A stretch of 64,000 bases of DNA from Flavobacterium sp. SCGC AAA160-P02 (GCA_000383355.1 KB911168.1:27154-91153), one strand, 5' to 3'. Positions 36,488 through 45,700 are shown, numbered from the stretch's first letter. Program-made: numbers and translations. The notes: generated by a model from the sequence alone, not told the origin.

Positions 36488-37098
36488 TAAACAAGACTTC
36501 TGAAAAAATTGAATATACTTCTCGACACCTTATATCCACTCCATTCTCTTGCCTTAAAAACAGTATCTAATTCTGTTTTGAAAACATGGTTGGTGTAATT
36601 ACTAATCGTTTTTACAGAGATAGCCAAAATGACATCTAATATATTACCCTCTGTATACCCTATATTTAGGAACGCTTGAACTTCATTTTCATCAGGCAAC
36701 CCCCTTTTATTTACCATAGTGCTTACAAACCCTGATAGGCCTCTTAGTTTATCATCAGAAATTTTTGTGTGATCCCTTATGGATTCTGTCACTTCAAGTG
36801 GAACTTTAGATACAGTATCCGCTAACATACTATGGGCTGCCATACAATAGGAGCAACTATTTTCAGCGCTGATAGTTAGTAATACCACTTCTTGCTCTGT
36901 TGAAGTAAAACCACTTTCTATTCTAAATTTTTTATATCCGTGCATATAACTATCTAATAATCCAGGTGAGTTAACCATAGCTTGGTACATATTAGGAATC
37001 ATTCTATTTTCTTTTTTGGTGAGCATGAGAAGATTCTTTTGCTTGTCATTAGCACCAGATAAATTAACCAATGACATTTTCATCTTATATGAATTCAT
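36487..37098 (-). CDS. Carboxymuconolactone decarboxylase/AhpD-like protein
   Basis: 203-residue all-helical protein with the CxxC-x-x-H motif NSCSYCMAAHSML (about residues 83-95), typical of AhpD-like peroxidase partners in the CMD family. Contains YRRSxG-like features replaced by PNMYQAMVNSPGLLDSY, as in many alkylhydroperoxidase-like proteins. Divergent from the HxlR-type regulator, with about 70 bp between starts. Confidence 0.88.
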   Translation of the reverse strand: MNSYKMKMSLVNLSGANDKQKNLLMLTKKENRMIPNMYQAMVNSPGLLDSYMHGYKKFRIESGFTSTEQEVVLLTISAENSCSYCMAAHSMLADTVSKVPLEVTESIRDHTKISDDKLRGLSGFVSTMVNKRGLPDENEVQAFLNIGYTEGNILDVILAISVKTISNYTNHVFKTELDTVFKAREWSGYKVSRSIFNFFRSLV

Positions 37099-37167
37099 AA
37101 TAATTAAAGTTTTTATAATTTCTTTTGTAAATTTACTTCCTTTAAGTAACTAAAACAATAAGTTTCC

Positions 37168-37614
37168 ATGAAGAACCTTAATAACCCAGAAGAAACAAAT
37201 GTTGATAATCAGATAGTTAGAATTAAAAATAAATTAAAAATAATTTTTAATCATGATCTAAACTTACCTGTAGAGACATGTCCTATAAAAGATATTTTGT
37301 CTGTGGCATCTGATAAATGGAGTATTTTAATTATTTTATTTTTAGGCGGAAATGAAGTTTTGAGGTTCGGAGAACTTAAACATCTTGTTAATGGGATTTC
37401 TTCCAAAATTCTAACAGAAAGGTTGAAAAGACTTGAACGAGATGGTTATTTGACCAGAAAGTTATATGCGGAAGTTCCTGTTCGTGTTGAATATAAATTA
37501 ACAAAATTTGGTGTGAGTTATTTAGAAAAACTTTTGGCGATTTCAGAATGGGCTCAAGATGAAATGAATATTATTTTAAGCTCAAGAGCTGAATATGATA
37601 ATAGGTCTCAATAA
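37168..37614 (+). CDS. HxlR-type winged-helix regulator
   Basis: 148 residues: CPIKDILSVASDKWSILIILFLGGNEVLRFGELKHLVNGISSKILTERLKRLERDGYL matches the HxlR signature, with a Cys in the N-terminal CPI position that is redox-active in several HypR/QorR-type members. Likely controls the divergent AhpD-like gene in response to electrophile or oxidative stress. Confidence 0.92.
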   Translation: MKNLNNPEETNVDNQIVRIKNKLKIIFNHDLNLPVETCPIKDILSVASDKWSILIILFLGGNEVLRFGELKHLVNGISSKILTERLKRLERDGYLTRKLYAEVPVRVEYKLTKFGVSYLEKLLAISEWAQDEMNIILSSRAEYDNRSQ

Positions 37615-37618
37615 AATA

Positions 37619-37707
37619 TTTTGGTGTAAAACTTATGTTCGATATTTCAATAGAGTTATCTACTAAAACAATAAAACGGTTATACTTTTATAAAGTGTAA
37701 CCGTTTT
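37619..37707. repeat. Cassette-boundary repeat, copy 6
   Basis: Starts a few bases after the HxlR stop: TTTTGGTGTAAAACTTATG, left arm TTCGATATTTCAATAGAG, CTAC core (37660-37663), right arm and hairpin. The hairpin (37673-37707) shows paired changes relative to copy 1 (ACTTT with AAAGT instead of ACTAT with ATAGT). Confidence 0.82.
37673..37707. terminator. Cassette-type terminator, copy 6
   Basis: AAAACGGTTATACTTT and AAAGTGTAACCGTTTT stem. Compensatory change in the middle of the stem supports a real RNA structure. Confidence 0.8.
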
Positions 37708-37720
37708 ATTATTTTTGAAT

Positions 37721-37990
37721 ATGTCAAGAAGAATTTTCTATCCTCTTTTGTTGTTATTAATTCCTTTAATAGGAATGGCTATCACTGATGAAATTAACTG
37801 GAGTCTATTTGATTTCATTATTATGGGTTTTCTACTAATTTCCCTTAGTATTGGAATTAATTTTGCGAGTAATCATATAAAGAATATAAAAAATCGAATC
37901 CTATACATTGGAATATTAGTTTTAATATTTATGTTGATATGGGCAGAGTTGGCAGTAGGTATTTTTGGAACTCCTTTTGCGGGTAATTAA
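37721..37990 (+). CDS. Small membrane protein of unknown function
   Basis: 89 residues from ATG 37721 (TTG at 37715 would add two residues). Three predicted membrane segments: YPLLLLLIPLIGMAI, FDFIIMGFLLISLSIGINFA and ILYIGILVLIFMLIWAELAVGIFGTPFAGN. The last segment ends in a small loop GTPFAGN that occurs in related uncharacterised Bacteroidota proteins. Starts just after boundary repeat 6. Confidence 0.72.
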   Translation: MSRRIFYPLLLLLIPLIGMAITDEINWSLFDFIIMGFLLISLSIGINFASNHIKNIKNRILYIGILVLIFMLIWAELAVGIFGTPFAGN

Positions 37991-38050
37991 GTTAAAAATC
38001 GCTTTACTTGTATTGTAATTTTGAATAATAGGTAAAGCATCCTTTAAAAG

Positions 38051-38098
38051 TAAAACAGTTATACTGTAATATTGTGGTTTGTTTTATTATTTTTACTA
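38051..38098. repeat. Degenerate cassette-boundary repeat, copy 7
   Basis: TAAAACAGTTATACTGTAAT followed by ATTGTGGTTTGTTTTATTAT resembles right arm plus terminator with many changes. Separates the small membrane gene from the cupin gene. Confidence 0.45.
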
Positions 38099-38110
38099 CA
38101 AACATGACAC

Positions 38111-38581
38111 ATGAAAAACTTTTTTATTGCACTAATCACTTTGTTTTCTTTAAGTGTTTATTCACAAGCAGAAGATTATGAATTATCCTCATACCTTGAG
38201 GAAGGATTCAAAGCACCAAATATCAATTATATTGGTGAAGCCTGGTTAAACCCATTGATACGATCAGACGAATCTTTACCATACAACATCACAAAAGCGA
38301 CTTTCAAGGCGAATTCAACATTGAACTGGCACAAACATACAGACCAGCAAGTACTAATTGTAGTTTCAGGAAAAGGTTATTACCAAGAAAAAGGTAAGCA
38401 ACCTATTGTAATTAGAAAAGGGGATATTTTAAAATGTACTGCTAATACAGAACATTGGCACGCTTCATCAAAAGAACAAGATGTAACTTATTTAGCAATT
38501 TATAAGGGAGAGACGGAATGGACCGATGTTTTAACTCAAGAAGCCTATGATAAAGTATCTTCACTTTTGGATACTGATTAG
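38111..38581 (+). CDS. Exported cupin-domain protein
   Basis: 156 residues with a signal peptide (to about YSQA), then a single cupin barrel: motif 1 NWHKHTDQQVLIVVSGKGYYQEKG (His-x-His plus later Glu-like region), motif 2 IVIRKGDILKCTANTEHWHASSK. Metal ligands look conserved (HKH, H). Last gene of the recognisable cassette array. Function could be a dioxygenase-like or isomerase activity. Confidence 0.87.
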   Translation: MKNFFIALITLFSLSVYSQAEDYELSSYLEEGFKAPNINYIGEAWLNPLIRSDESLPYNITKATFKANSTLNWHKHTDQQVLIVVSGKGYYQEKGKQPIVIRKGDILKCTANTEHWHASSKEQDVTYLAIYKGETEWTDVLTQEAYDKVSSLLDTD

Positions 38582-38685
38582 AAAAATATCCATATTGATT
38601 CAACACTATTTAGTTAAGTCACTAAAAGAAGAAATTGTGTTGTAACCTTGAATAATAGGGGGAGGGGAAATCAAAATCATATTAG

Positions 38686-38713
38686 TTCAACTTTTCATAA
38701 TAAGAGTCATTAT
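38686..38713. repeat. Boundary-repeat fragment, copy 8 (left arm only)
   Basis: AACTTTTCATAATAAGAGT plus CATTAT matches the start of the left arm in copy 5 over 25 bases, then diverges. Marks the right limit of the repeat family that I could see. Confidence 0.6.
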
Positions 38714-38852
38714 TGAGATTAGCTTTGTTTATGATGATGTGTAGTATAAGTTATAAATGAACTAACAGATAACCAATTAAACGCAAATACACTTTATACT
38801 ATGTAATAGTAAGGATGGATAAATTCAACATAAATCGAATGATTTTTTTTTA

Positions 38853-39428
38853 TTAAAATCGTTTTCCAAATGAAATACCTCCTCTTAAAGCAAGATTACT
38901 TGGATCTTTATCATCAAAATTGAATAAGTTTCTACCAAGTCCACCAAATATTTCAGCAACAAAACCTTTTTTAGTTACCCATTTATTACCTAAAGAAATT
39001 CCAATAGAAAAATTTGTTAATTTTTTTGTTTGAACATAGTCATCAGAATAAGGTACACCGGTATAAAAGTAACCTCTATATCTATGAAGCATTCCAAAAC
39101 CTTCTACAAAAAAACCTCTTGCATATTTGTTAGAGAAATATACTCTATAATTAGGGGTAATAGAGAAATTTCTGTAATCTCGGTTTGGCACACTATCTCC
39201 GTCACTATCAAATATTTTTTTATTATCATTGAATTGGACATCAACACCAAAAGAAGATTTGTTATTAATTAAATATTCATAGGATATATCTGCCCAGCCA
39301 GAGACTATAAGGACTAATGGAGTTAACGTGATTTCATTTTTTTTATCAGTATCTTGAGGAAAAGAATCTTGTTGGGCATTTAAAATAGTTGTTAAAAAAC
39401 ATAATAATAGTATCATTGTTTTTTTCAT
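38853..39428 (-). CDS. Outer-membrane beta-barrel protein (DUF3575-like)
   Basis: 191 residues: signal peptide (to about NAQ), then alternating hydrophobic strands ending in aromatic residues (ISYEYLINNKSSFGVDVQF, NFSITPNYRVYFSN, GFFVEGFGMLHRYRGYF, ALRGGISFGKRF), C-terminal Phe. This matches the small OmpA-barrel/DUF3575 pattern; the exact family is tentative. Confidence 0.72.
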   Translation of the reverse strand: MKKTMILLLCFLTTILNAQQDSFPQDTDKKNEITLTPLVLIVSGWADISYEYLINNKSSFGVDVQFNDNKKIFDSDGDSVPNRDYRNFSITPNYRVYFSNKYARGFFVEGFGMLHRYRGYFYTGVPYSDDYVQTKKLTNFSIGISLGNKWVTKKGFVAEIFGGLGRNLFNFDDKDPSNLALRGGISFGKRF

Positions 39429-39501
39429 AGCAAGTAAATTTTTTCTAAGCTAGAGCTTTAAAAATAAGCCAACTTAAAACCTAATAATTGAATAGTAGAG
39501 T

Positions 39502-39798
39502 TTAGTTTTTTTTGGACATTAATCTCTTTGCCATTTCATAGTATTCAAGATGTTCTTTGTTATAATCAAGTGCAATTGAGCTAGCTGTTAATTTAAACTT
39601 GTTAGTTTCTCTATTTTTTCTAACATTATAAAGTAGTTTTTTAACACTAAACACATCTTCAATTTTATTTATACTTGTTTCAAAATTAAGATGAATAGTA
39701 GTTGTTATTTCTGATTTATTTTCAACAACTTCTTCAGTTTGAGCATTAGCTGATAGTGTAAATACAGCAAATAAGGTTGCGATTAATAATTTTTTCAT
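39502..39798 (-). CDS. Small exported protein of unknown function
   Basis: 98 residues with signal peptide (MKKLLIATLFAVFTLSANAQ), then a charged helical region (VFSVKKLLYNVRKNRETNKF, YNKEHLEYYEMAKRLMSKKN). No domain recognised. 73 bp upstream of the beta-barrel gene on the same strand; may be co-transcribed. Confidence 0.65.
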   Translation of the reverse strand: MKKLLIATLFAVFTLSANAQTEEVVENKSEITTTIHLNFETSINKIEDVFSVKKLLYNVRKNRETNKFKLTASSIALDYNKEHLEYYEMAKRLMSKKN

Positions 39799-39968
39799 AG
39801 ATAATTATTTTATGCTAATTTAAATAACATAAACTAAGAAATAAAATTAAACTTGTTAAAAATTCACAAAAATGAATATCACTATCAATAACAATCTCAA
39901 GATAAAAGTTGTTTATTTTAAAAAATAAAATTTTGTACATTGAGGTATTATTATAAAATATATTTTGA

Positions 39969-40409
39969 ATGGAAAAGAAATCACTTACTTACATCAAATA
40001 TCCCATAGTATTAATAAGTATTATACTTTGTTTATCTGGAATAAGGTGGTTGCTTAGCTCAGAACCTTGGATGTTAGATCAAGTTGCTAATGAAGAAAGA
40101 TTACAGATGACTTTTGTTGATCTTTTTTCTATTGAAGGAAACTCAACATTAGGTGGGTATTTGACTCAGGTTTATCGATTTTTAGGATTATATGTTCTAG
40201 GAATAGGATTTTTACTCCTCGCTTTTACACCTAACAAATTCTTAGAGATTTATATTGTTAGACAGCGATTTTTAATTGTACTTGGTATTTTACTAGTGTC
40301 AAATTTAGTGTTAGCATATGTCTGGATTCCTTCTTCACATTTTATTTATGTGATGTGGGGTACAATTGTTTTGTATTGTTTAAGTCTTTACAATCACATT
40401 AAAAAATAA
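39969..40409 (+). CDS. DUF4345-like membrane protein
   Basis: 146 residues with four membrane segments (about 9-28, 66-85, 97-117, 122-140) and the segment between the first two carrying SSEPWMLDQV and GGYLTQVYRFLGLYVLGIGF. The overall arrangement fits DUF4345. Monocistronic. Confidence 0.62.
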   Translation: MEKKSLTYIKYPIVLISIILCLSGIRWLLSSEPWMLDQVANEERLQMTFVDLFSIEGNSTLGGYLTQVYRFLGLYVLGIGFLLLAFTPNKFLEIYIVRQRFLIVLGILLVSNLVLAYVWIPSSHFIYVMWGTIVLYCLSLYNHIKK

Positions 40410-40623
40410 CTACTTATTTTTCTTATATCTTATGTATTGAATAAACCATAAAATACTCATAAGAATACTGATAGCTGATATCTCTTGATACCCTTTTATA
40501 TTACATTGAAAAGAGATGATAGCTAAAAGACCAATCCAACTCCATTATTTTACTAAAAATTTATTCATTTATTGGTTTTATTACACAATTTACCATTATT
40601 TATTTTTTCAACAACCCGTTTAA

Positions 40624-40653
40624 TTGTAAAACACAATCAATTTTATATATTCG
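40624..40653 (+). promoter_or_regulatory. Promoter of first NTF2-like lipoprotein gene
   Basis: TTG (40624-40626), 19-bp spacer, TATATTCG (40646-40653, one change from TAnnTTTG). The 20-bp block CAATCAATTTTATATATTCG is identical upstream of the second paralogue (41708-41727). Confidence 0.6.
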
Positions 40654-40682
40654 CGTTAATAATTAATCAAAACATATTTTAA

Positions 40683-41570
40683 ATGAAAAAATTATACCTA
40701 TTACTACTTGTTGCATTCGTTACTTTTAGTTGTTCTCAAAAAAAGCAGCAAAACGAAACTGTTTCTAAACTAGATGCCAAAACTCTTATGGCAGAATCTA
40801 TGCAGAGGCTTACTGCTGCTTGGAATCAAGGAAATGCTATTGAGATATCTAAGGAGTTCACAAAAGATGCTGTTAGAATTATTTCTAATCCTTCAAGCCC
40901 ATTTAAAGGAGAAGAAGCTATTTTACAAGTATTTGAATCAACTTTTTCAGAAGGAAGCGAATTTAAAGACAGCCATATAGAAGTAAAGGTTATAGAAACT
41001 CGTGCTGTATCTGCAGATATTTATCTAGGAGCAGGAATTTTTACGATACTAAATAAAGAAAATGAAATACTAGAGGAAGGAAAATGGGGTAATGTTTTTA
41101 AATACAATAAAGGACAAATTAAATTTTTAATGGAGTCTGCTCACAGAAATCCTAAAGAAAACAAACCTTCAAATCTTGAGGTTGTTTTAGGGAAATCTAT
41201 TTCTTCTGAAGAACCTCATTTTAATAAAATTGAGGAATCTGTTCTTAGTTATATTACTAATTACAACAGTAAAAACAGCGAAGGGCTTTCTATGTTATTT
41301 ACAAACGATGCTATTCAAAATGTAAATTCTAAAGAAGGGATTGTATTGGGTAGAGAACAGATAAAACTAACTGAAAATTATTCTGATGGAGGCGAATTAA
41401 ATGCAATTATATTAGGGTATCAATATTTAGGGAATGATATTGCTATTGCCTATGGAAAATGGTCTTCTAAAGCAGAAGATAATTCAGTTGTAAGTGGTCA
41501 ATGGGGAAACCTTTTTAAGATTGAAGGAGAAACTGCTCTTTTAATAATGGAATCTGCAGGATTGTTATAA
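40683..41570 (+). CDS. Lipoprotein with two NTF2/SnoaL-like domains
   Basis: 295 residues: lipobox TFSC (Cys 17), then two tandem SnoaL-like units (about 35-165 and 185-295). Each starts with an alpha-helix rich in LTAAWNQGN or ITNYNSKNS and continues with KGEEAIL or GREQIKL and a terminal beta hairpin ending in (IKF)LMESAHRN or LLIMESAGLL. The repeated MESA ending shows an internal duplication. Function unknown. Confidence 0.8.
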   Translation: MKKLYLLLLVAFVTFSCSQKKQQNETVSKLDAKTLMAESMQRLTAAWNQGNAIEISKEFTKDAVRIISNPSSPFKGEEAILQVFESTFSEGSEFKDSHIEVKVIETRAVSADIYLGAGIFTILNKENEILEEGKWGNVFKYNKGQIKFLMESAHRNPKENKPSNLEVVLGKSISSEEPHFNKIEESVLSYITNYNSKNSEGLSMLFTNDAIQNVNSKEGIVLGREQIKLTENYSDGGELNAIILGYQYLGNDIAIAYGKWSSKAEDNSVVSGQWGNLFKIEGETALLIMESAGLL

Positions 41571-41589
41571 TAACTACTTTACATATTTA

Positions 41590-41628
41590 CAGTATAAAAA
41601 CCTTCCTTTTCGGAGGGTTTTATACTTT
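41590..41628 (+). terminator. Intrinsic terminator
   Basis: AGTATAAAA and TTTTATACT outer stem plus an inner CCTTCC/GGAGGG-type stem and TTTT loop, followed by T-rich sequence. Ends the two-domain lipoprotein gene. Confidence 0.75.
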
Positions 41629-41707
41629 TATAATGACAGTAATTAACTGTTTATTAGATAATTAAATATATTTTTTCTTTTAAAAACATAAAATTAATTC
41701 TTTAAAG

Positions 41708-41727
41708 CAATCAATTTTATATATTCG
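41708..41727 (+). promoter_or_regulatory. Promoter block of second NTF2-like lipoprotein gene
   Basis: Same 20 bases, CAATCAATTTTATATATTCG, as upstream of the paralogue at 40683. -7 box TATATTCG at 41720-41727; the -33 position reads TTC instead of TTG. Confidence 0.55.
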
Positions 41728-41753
41728 TATTAATTAATTCAAAACCATTTATT

Positions 41754-42257
41754 ATGAAAATCAAACAAATTATAGTAGCATTTCTTTTTGCGGCAGTAAT
41801 AGTAAGCTGTGGAGAAAAACCTGAAGAAACAAAAGCCGATGTAAACTATATTTATGAGGCAACTTATTTAGATACCTTTAAAATGGGTAATTCAGAACTG
41901 GTATTAAAAGTGCAACAAATGCATGAAAGCATTATTAAAAAAGACTATGAAAAGGTAGGAACTTTTCTTGCAGACAATGTAGAATTTAATATTGAAGACG
42001 GTTCAACTATTACAGGAAAAGAGAATTGTATGAAGTTTATGGTTGAAGGATATTCTTCTGTAGAGATAGAAGATTACAATGTTGCTGTTAATTTAGCTGT
42101 TACAGGAGATAACGGTCATGAATGGGTACTTCTGTGGGATAATGGTTCTGTAAAAACTTCAGACGGTACTTCTACTGCCTTTAATTGGATGGAATCTTTT
42201 CAATTTGAAAATGGTAAAATAATTACAATGAACCAGTTTTCAAAACCTAGAAATTAA
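41754..42257 (+). CDS. NTF2/SnoaL-like lipoprotein
   Basis: 167 residues: lipobox VSC (Cys 19), then a single SnoaL-like domain (IIKKDYEKVGTFLADNVEFNIEDGSTITGKENCMKFMVEGY; terminal FNWMESFQFENGKIITMNQFSKPRN). Shares promoter sequence with the two-domain lipoprotein upstream, suggesting co-regulation. Confidence 0.82.
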   Translation: MKIKQIIVAFLFAAVIVSCGEKPEETKADVNYIYEATYLDTFKMGNSELVLKVQQMHESIIKKDYEKVGTFLADNVEFNIEDGSTITGKENCMKFMVEGYSSVEIEDYNVAVNLAVTGDNGHEWVLLWDNGSVKTSDGTSTAFNWMESFQFENGKIITMNQFSKPRN

Positions 42258-42262
42258 AAACA

Positions 42263-42291
42263 ATACCCCTCCTTACAGTAGGGGTTTTTAT
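42263..42291 (+). terminator. Intrinsic terminator
   Basis: ACCCCT and AGGGGT stem with flanking AAATA/TTTTTATTT, directly after the NTF2-like lipoprotein gene. Confidence 0.75.
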
Positions 42292-42627
42292 TTCAGAAAT
42301 ACAATCATTAATCTCCTATTTTTTAAAGAGTTTAAAGATGCTTTCTGTATATTTGAATAAAGCTTTTTTTATGTGGAAAAAATTTATTTATAAATGGAAT
42401 TCATTGTTTATAAATGGATTGTATTTAGACATCTCAATTAGACATAGTCAATACATTAGAATTCGTTTTTGGTAATCTAAACCAAGCTTCCCTTAACAGG
42501 TTAGCATAGATAGATGTTAGACCCTTAGTAAGTTACAAACACATTAATACCTAGAAATCTTTAGTTTTTAAATTTAGTTAAAAATTGAACTTTTTTGAAG
42601 AGTTCTCTAATCTTAAATTCAAAATTA
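42292..42627. other. Intergenic region without recognisable feature
   Basis: Between the terminator at 42291 and the promoter at 42628. I see no ORF with a signal, no clear hairpin and no repeat. Confidence 0.5.
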
Positions 42628-42657
42628 TTGACACAAATACAAGATGTACTAAATTTG
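42628..42657 (+). promoter_or_regulatory. Promoter of the giant T9SS gene
   Basis: TTG (42628-42630), exactly 19-bp spacer, TAAATTTG (42650-42657): a consensus Bacteroidota promoter. The ATG is 51 bp further on. Confidence 0.75.
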
Positions 42658-42708
42658 TACTAGGATATTAATTTATCAGCACTAATTTTAATAAATAAAT
42701 AAGTAATC

Positions 42709-45700
42709 ATGCAAAAAATAGTTTCAATTTTTTTAATTTTAGTAACAACAGTTGGTTTTTCTCAAACAGATGTTTCTGGAGCACTATCTTCAGATACAAC
42801 TTGGAGTTTATCTAATAGCCCAATCATTTTAACAGGCAACGTTTTGGTGCCTAACGGAGTGACTTTAACAATAGAAGCTGGTGTAACTGTTAGAATTAAT
42901 TCGGAAAAATACTTAAAAGTACAAGGCTCATTAATCGCTATTGGCACAGAGTCCAATAAAATTATATTTACCTCCAATGAATCTTCTCCAGCTAAGGGAG
43001 ATTGGGATAAAATATGGTTAGCTTCTACATCAACTTCATTTGATGGCAGTGATAATTATGTTTCAGGAACAATTTTTAATCATTGTATTATTTCTTATGC
43101 TGATGAAGGATTAAGATTAGATGACAGTTCTTTTTATCTTGTAAATTCTGAACTGACTGAAAATAACAAAGGAATTAATTTTAGAAAAGTTATTAATTCT
43201 GTTATTGATAATAATAACTTTAATAACAATGGTTCTGGAACGAGTACTTCAGCTGGAACAGAAGACAATGGAATTGGGAGCTTTACTTTTACAAAGTTTT
43301 TAAATAATACTTTTAAAAATAACACTGGAGATGGATTAAGCTTTGGTGGATATCGTAATAATGCAAATAATAATTTAATTAAAAATAATATTTCAATTAA
43401 TAACGGAGGTAATGGTTTTTATTTTGGTTGGGGAGATGTTGTCAGGGGCTTTGCTGACAATACAATAGATGGTAATATTATTTATAATAACTCTGGTAAC
43501 GGAATTACAGTTGGAAGAGACTCTAATATAATAAAGAAAAACTTTATAGTTAATAATGAAGGAAGCGGTATTAATATAAGCGGTACTTATATTTATGAGG
43601 GCTTGACTATTGAGAATAATATTATTAGTGGAAACCTTGGCTATGGATTAGACTTAACAAGTAATACAAATTCTTTAATTAGATACAATAGTATTTTAAA
43701 TTCTGGTGGTAACTCAGAAAACCCTTCTTTAGGAATACCAAATTCTTATATTATATCAAATAATAATACGATTACATACAATACAATTTATGCTTCAGAA
43801 AACAGTGCAATTGAATTAAGATATGGTCCAAATACTTTTAATAATAATAACTTTATAAGTACAAAAGGAAATTATATTTTTAAACTTTTAACTGAAAATA
43901 ATTCAGATATTAATGCAGAAAACAATTATTGGGGAACTTCAACAGAATCAGAAATTCAATCAGTAATTTATGACAATTCAGATGACTTTGAATTAGGTGC
44001 TGTTGAATATACACCCTTTCTAACTTCACCAAATACAGATGCACCAATTTCTCCACCATCAAATGTGACTAAACAAGCTTCTGGTTCAGATATTGTATTG
44101 AGTTGGTCAGCAAATGGGGAAACAGATATTGCAGGATATAAATTACATTACGGTTCACCTACAGGATATTCTTATTCTACAACCTTAGATCTAGGAAACG
44201 TAACGACTTATACTGTAACAGGAGGAGATATCACTACCGAATATTCAATTACGGCTTACGATTCCAGTATAGATGGAACAGATGATATGGTAGATGGTAA
44301 TGAGAGTTGGTTTTCAAAAGCCAATACATTACCAGAATTGTCTACCAATATTGTGTTAGAAGGAGTACCAAGAAAATCAAAATTATCTTGGACGCTTAGT
44401 GCTTCAGATAATATTGCTTATTATGAAGTATTCAGAGGCCTAAGTGCATCGCCAACTGATTTGTTATACACAACTTCTTCAGAGGCTGAAAACAATTATA
44501 TTGACGATGGTTTGACTGTTGGAGAAACCTATTATTATAGAATAAAAGTGGTAGACACTGATGGTACCTCATCTGATTTCTCAGATGATTTTTCTGTAAC
44601 CATACCAACTTCTTGGGTAGTCTCTAAAGAAATAGGAAGCGAAAACGGTTTTGGTTCTACAGAGAATCCTTTTATAAATATACAAGATGCTGTAGACGAA
44701 ACTATAAATGATGATATTATTTTAGTTTCTCCAGGAACCTACCAAGAAAATATTCTTATTGATGAAAAAGTAATTACAGTAACAACACCAAGCCCGTTAG
44801 AATCTGCAGAAACTACAATAATAGATGGAGGAGCAAATGGGATTCCTGTAGTAATAATACAAGGAGAATATGGAGAGAATTATGTGTCTAATTCTGATCT
44901 ACAATTTAGTGGTTTCACCCTTCAAAACGGATTTTCAGCAACAAGTGATCAAGGAGCAGGAATTACTGTGTTTGAATTTTCTTCAGTTGTAAATTTAAAA
45001 AATTTAATTATAAAAAATAATACATCATCAAATGATGCTGCAGGATCCTATTTCTATTACACAGGAAATGTATTTGTAACAGACGTAGTTTATGAAAATA
45101 ATAGCGGTAATTATACATTCAGAGGATTTAACAGTCCATTTGAAATGACTAGAACTGAGTTTTATGAAAACAGCGCTACCTCTCAAGTAGTAAAATATAG
45201 TCAAAATCAAACAAATCATCGTCCTTTAATTACCAATAGTATTATCAGAAATAATACTTCTTCTGGAGCCTTAGATGTAATGAATCTGAATACATTTAAC
45301 ACAACAATCGTAAATAACGGATCTCAAAATTTATTTAGCGATAATTGTGCTATTATTAATTCTATAATAAGTTCAGGTCAATTTATTTCACTTTCTACAT
45401 CAGGAGGAATATTGGAAATACAAAATTCTCTTATTGAAGACGGGGAGAGCTCTGTAAGTATATTACCTGCATTTTTAACGTATGAAAACAATTTAGAAGG
45501 AGATATCTATTTTAATGATGTTATGAATTCAGATTATACCCTATCTGAGTATTCACCTGCAATTGGATCTGGAATTAATTCGATCAATCTTTATACTATA
45601 GATTATAATTTAGAATCTTATTTAGATCTAAACTCAGGTGCGAGGCCATTGCCAGAAGGCACCAATATAGATATAGGGGCCTATGAAAATAGTTTAGGAG

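Noticed and set aside
36376..36570. 64-codon plus-strand ORF across unit X and the hairpin
   Set aside because: It reads through repeat and terminator and then antisense into the AhpD-like gene; no signal or domain.
31277..38713. A classical integron or prophage/ICE inserted at the tRNA
   Set aside because: No integrase, attC-like folded site, phage or transfer gene is visible in or beside the array, so those names are not used.
40531..40560. A ninth boundary: AATCCAACTCC ... TACTAAAA
   Set aside because: Two short pieces match the tRNA-like left and right arm, but the core and the hairpin are missing; chance is likely in AT-rich DNA.
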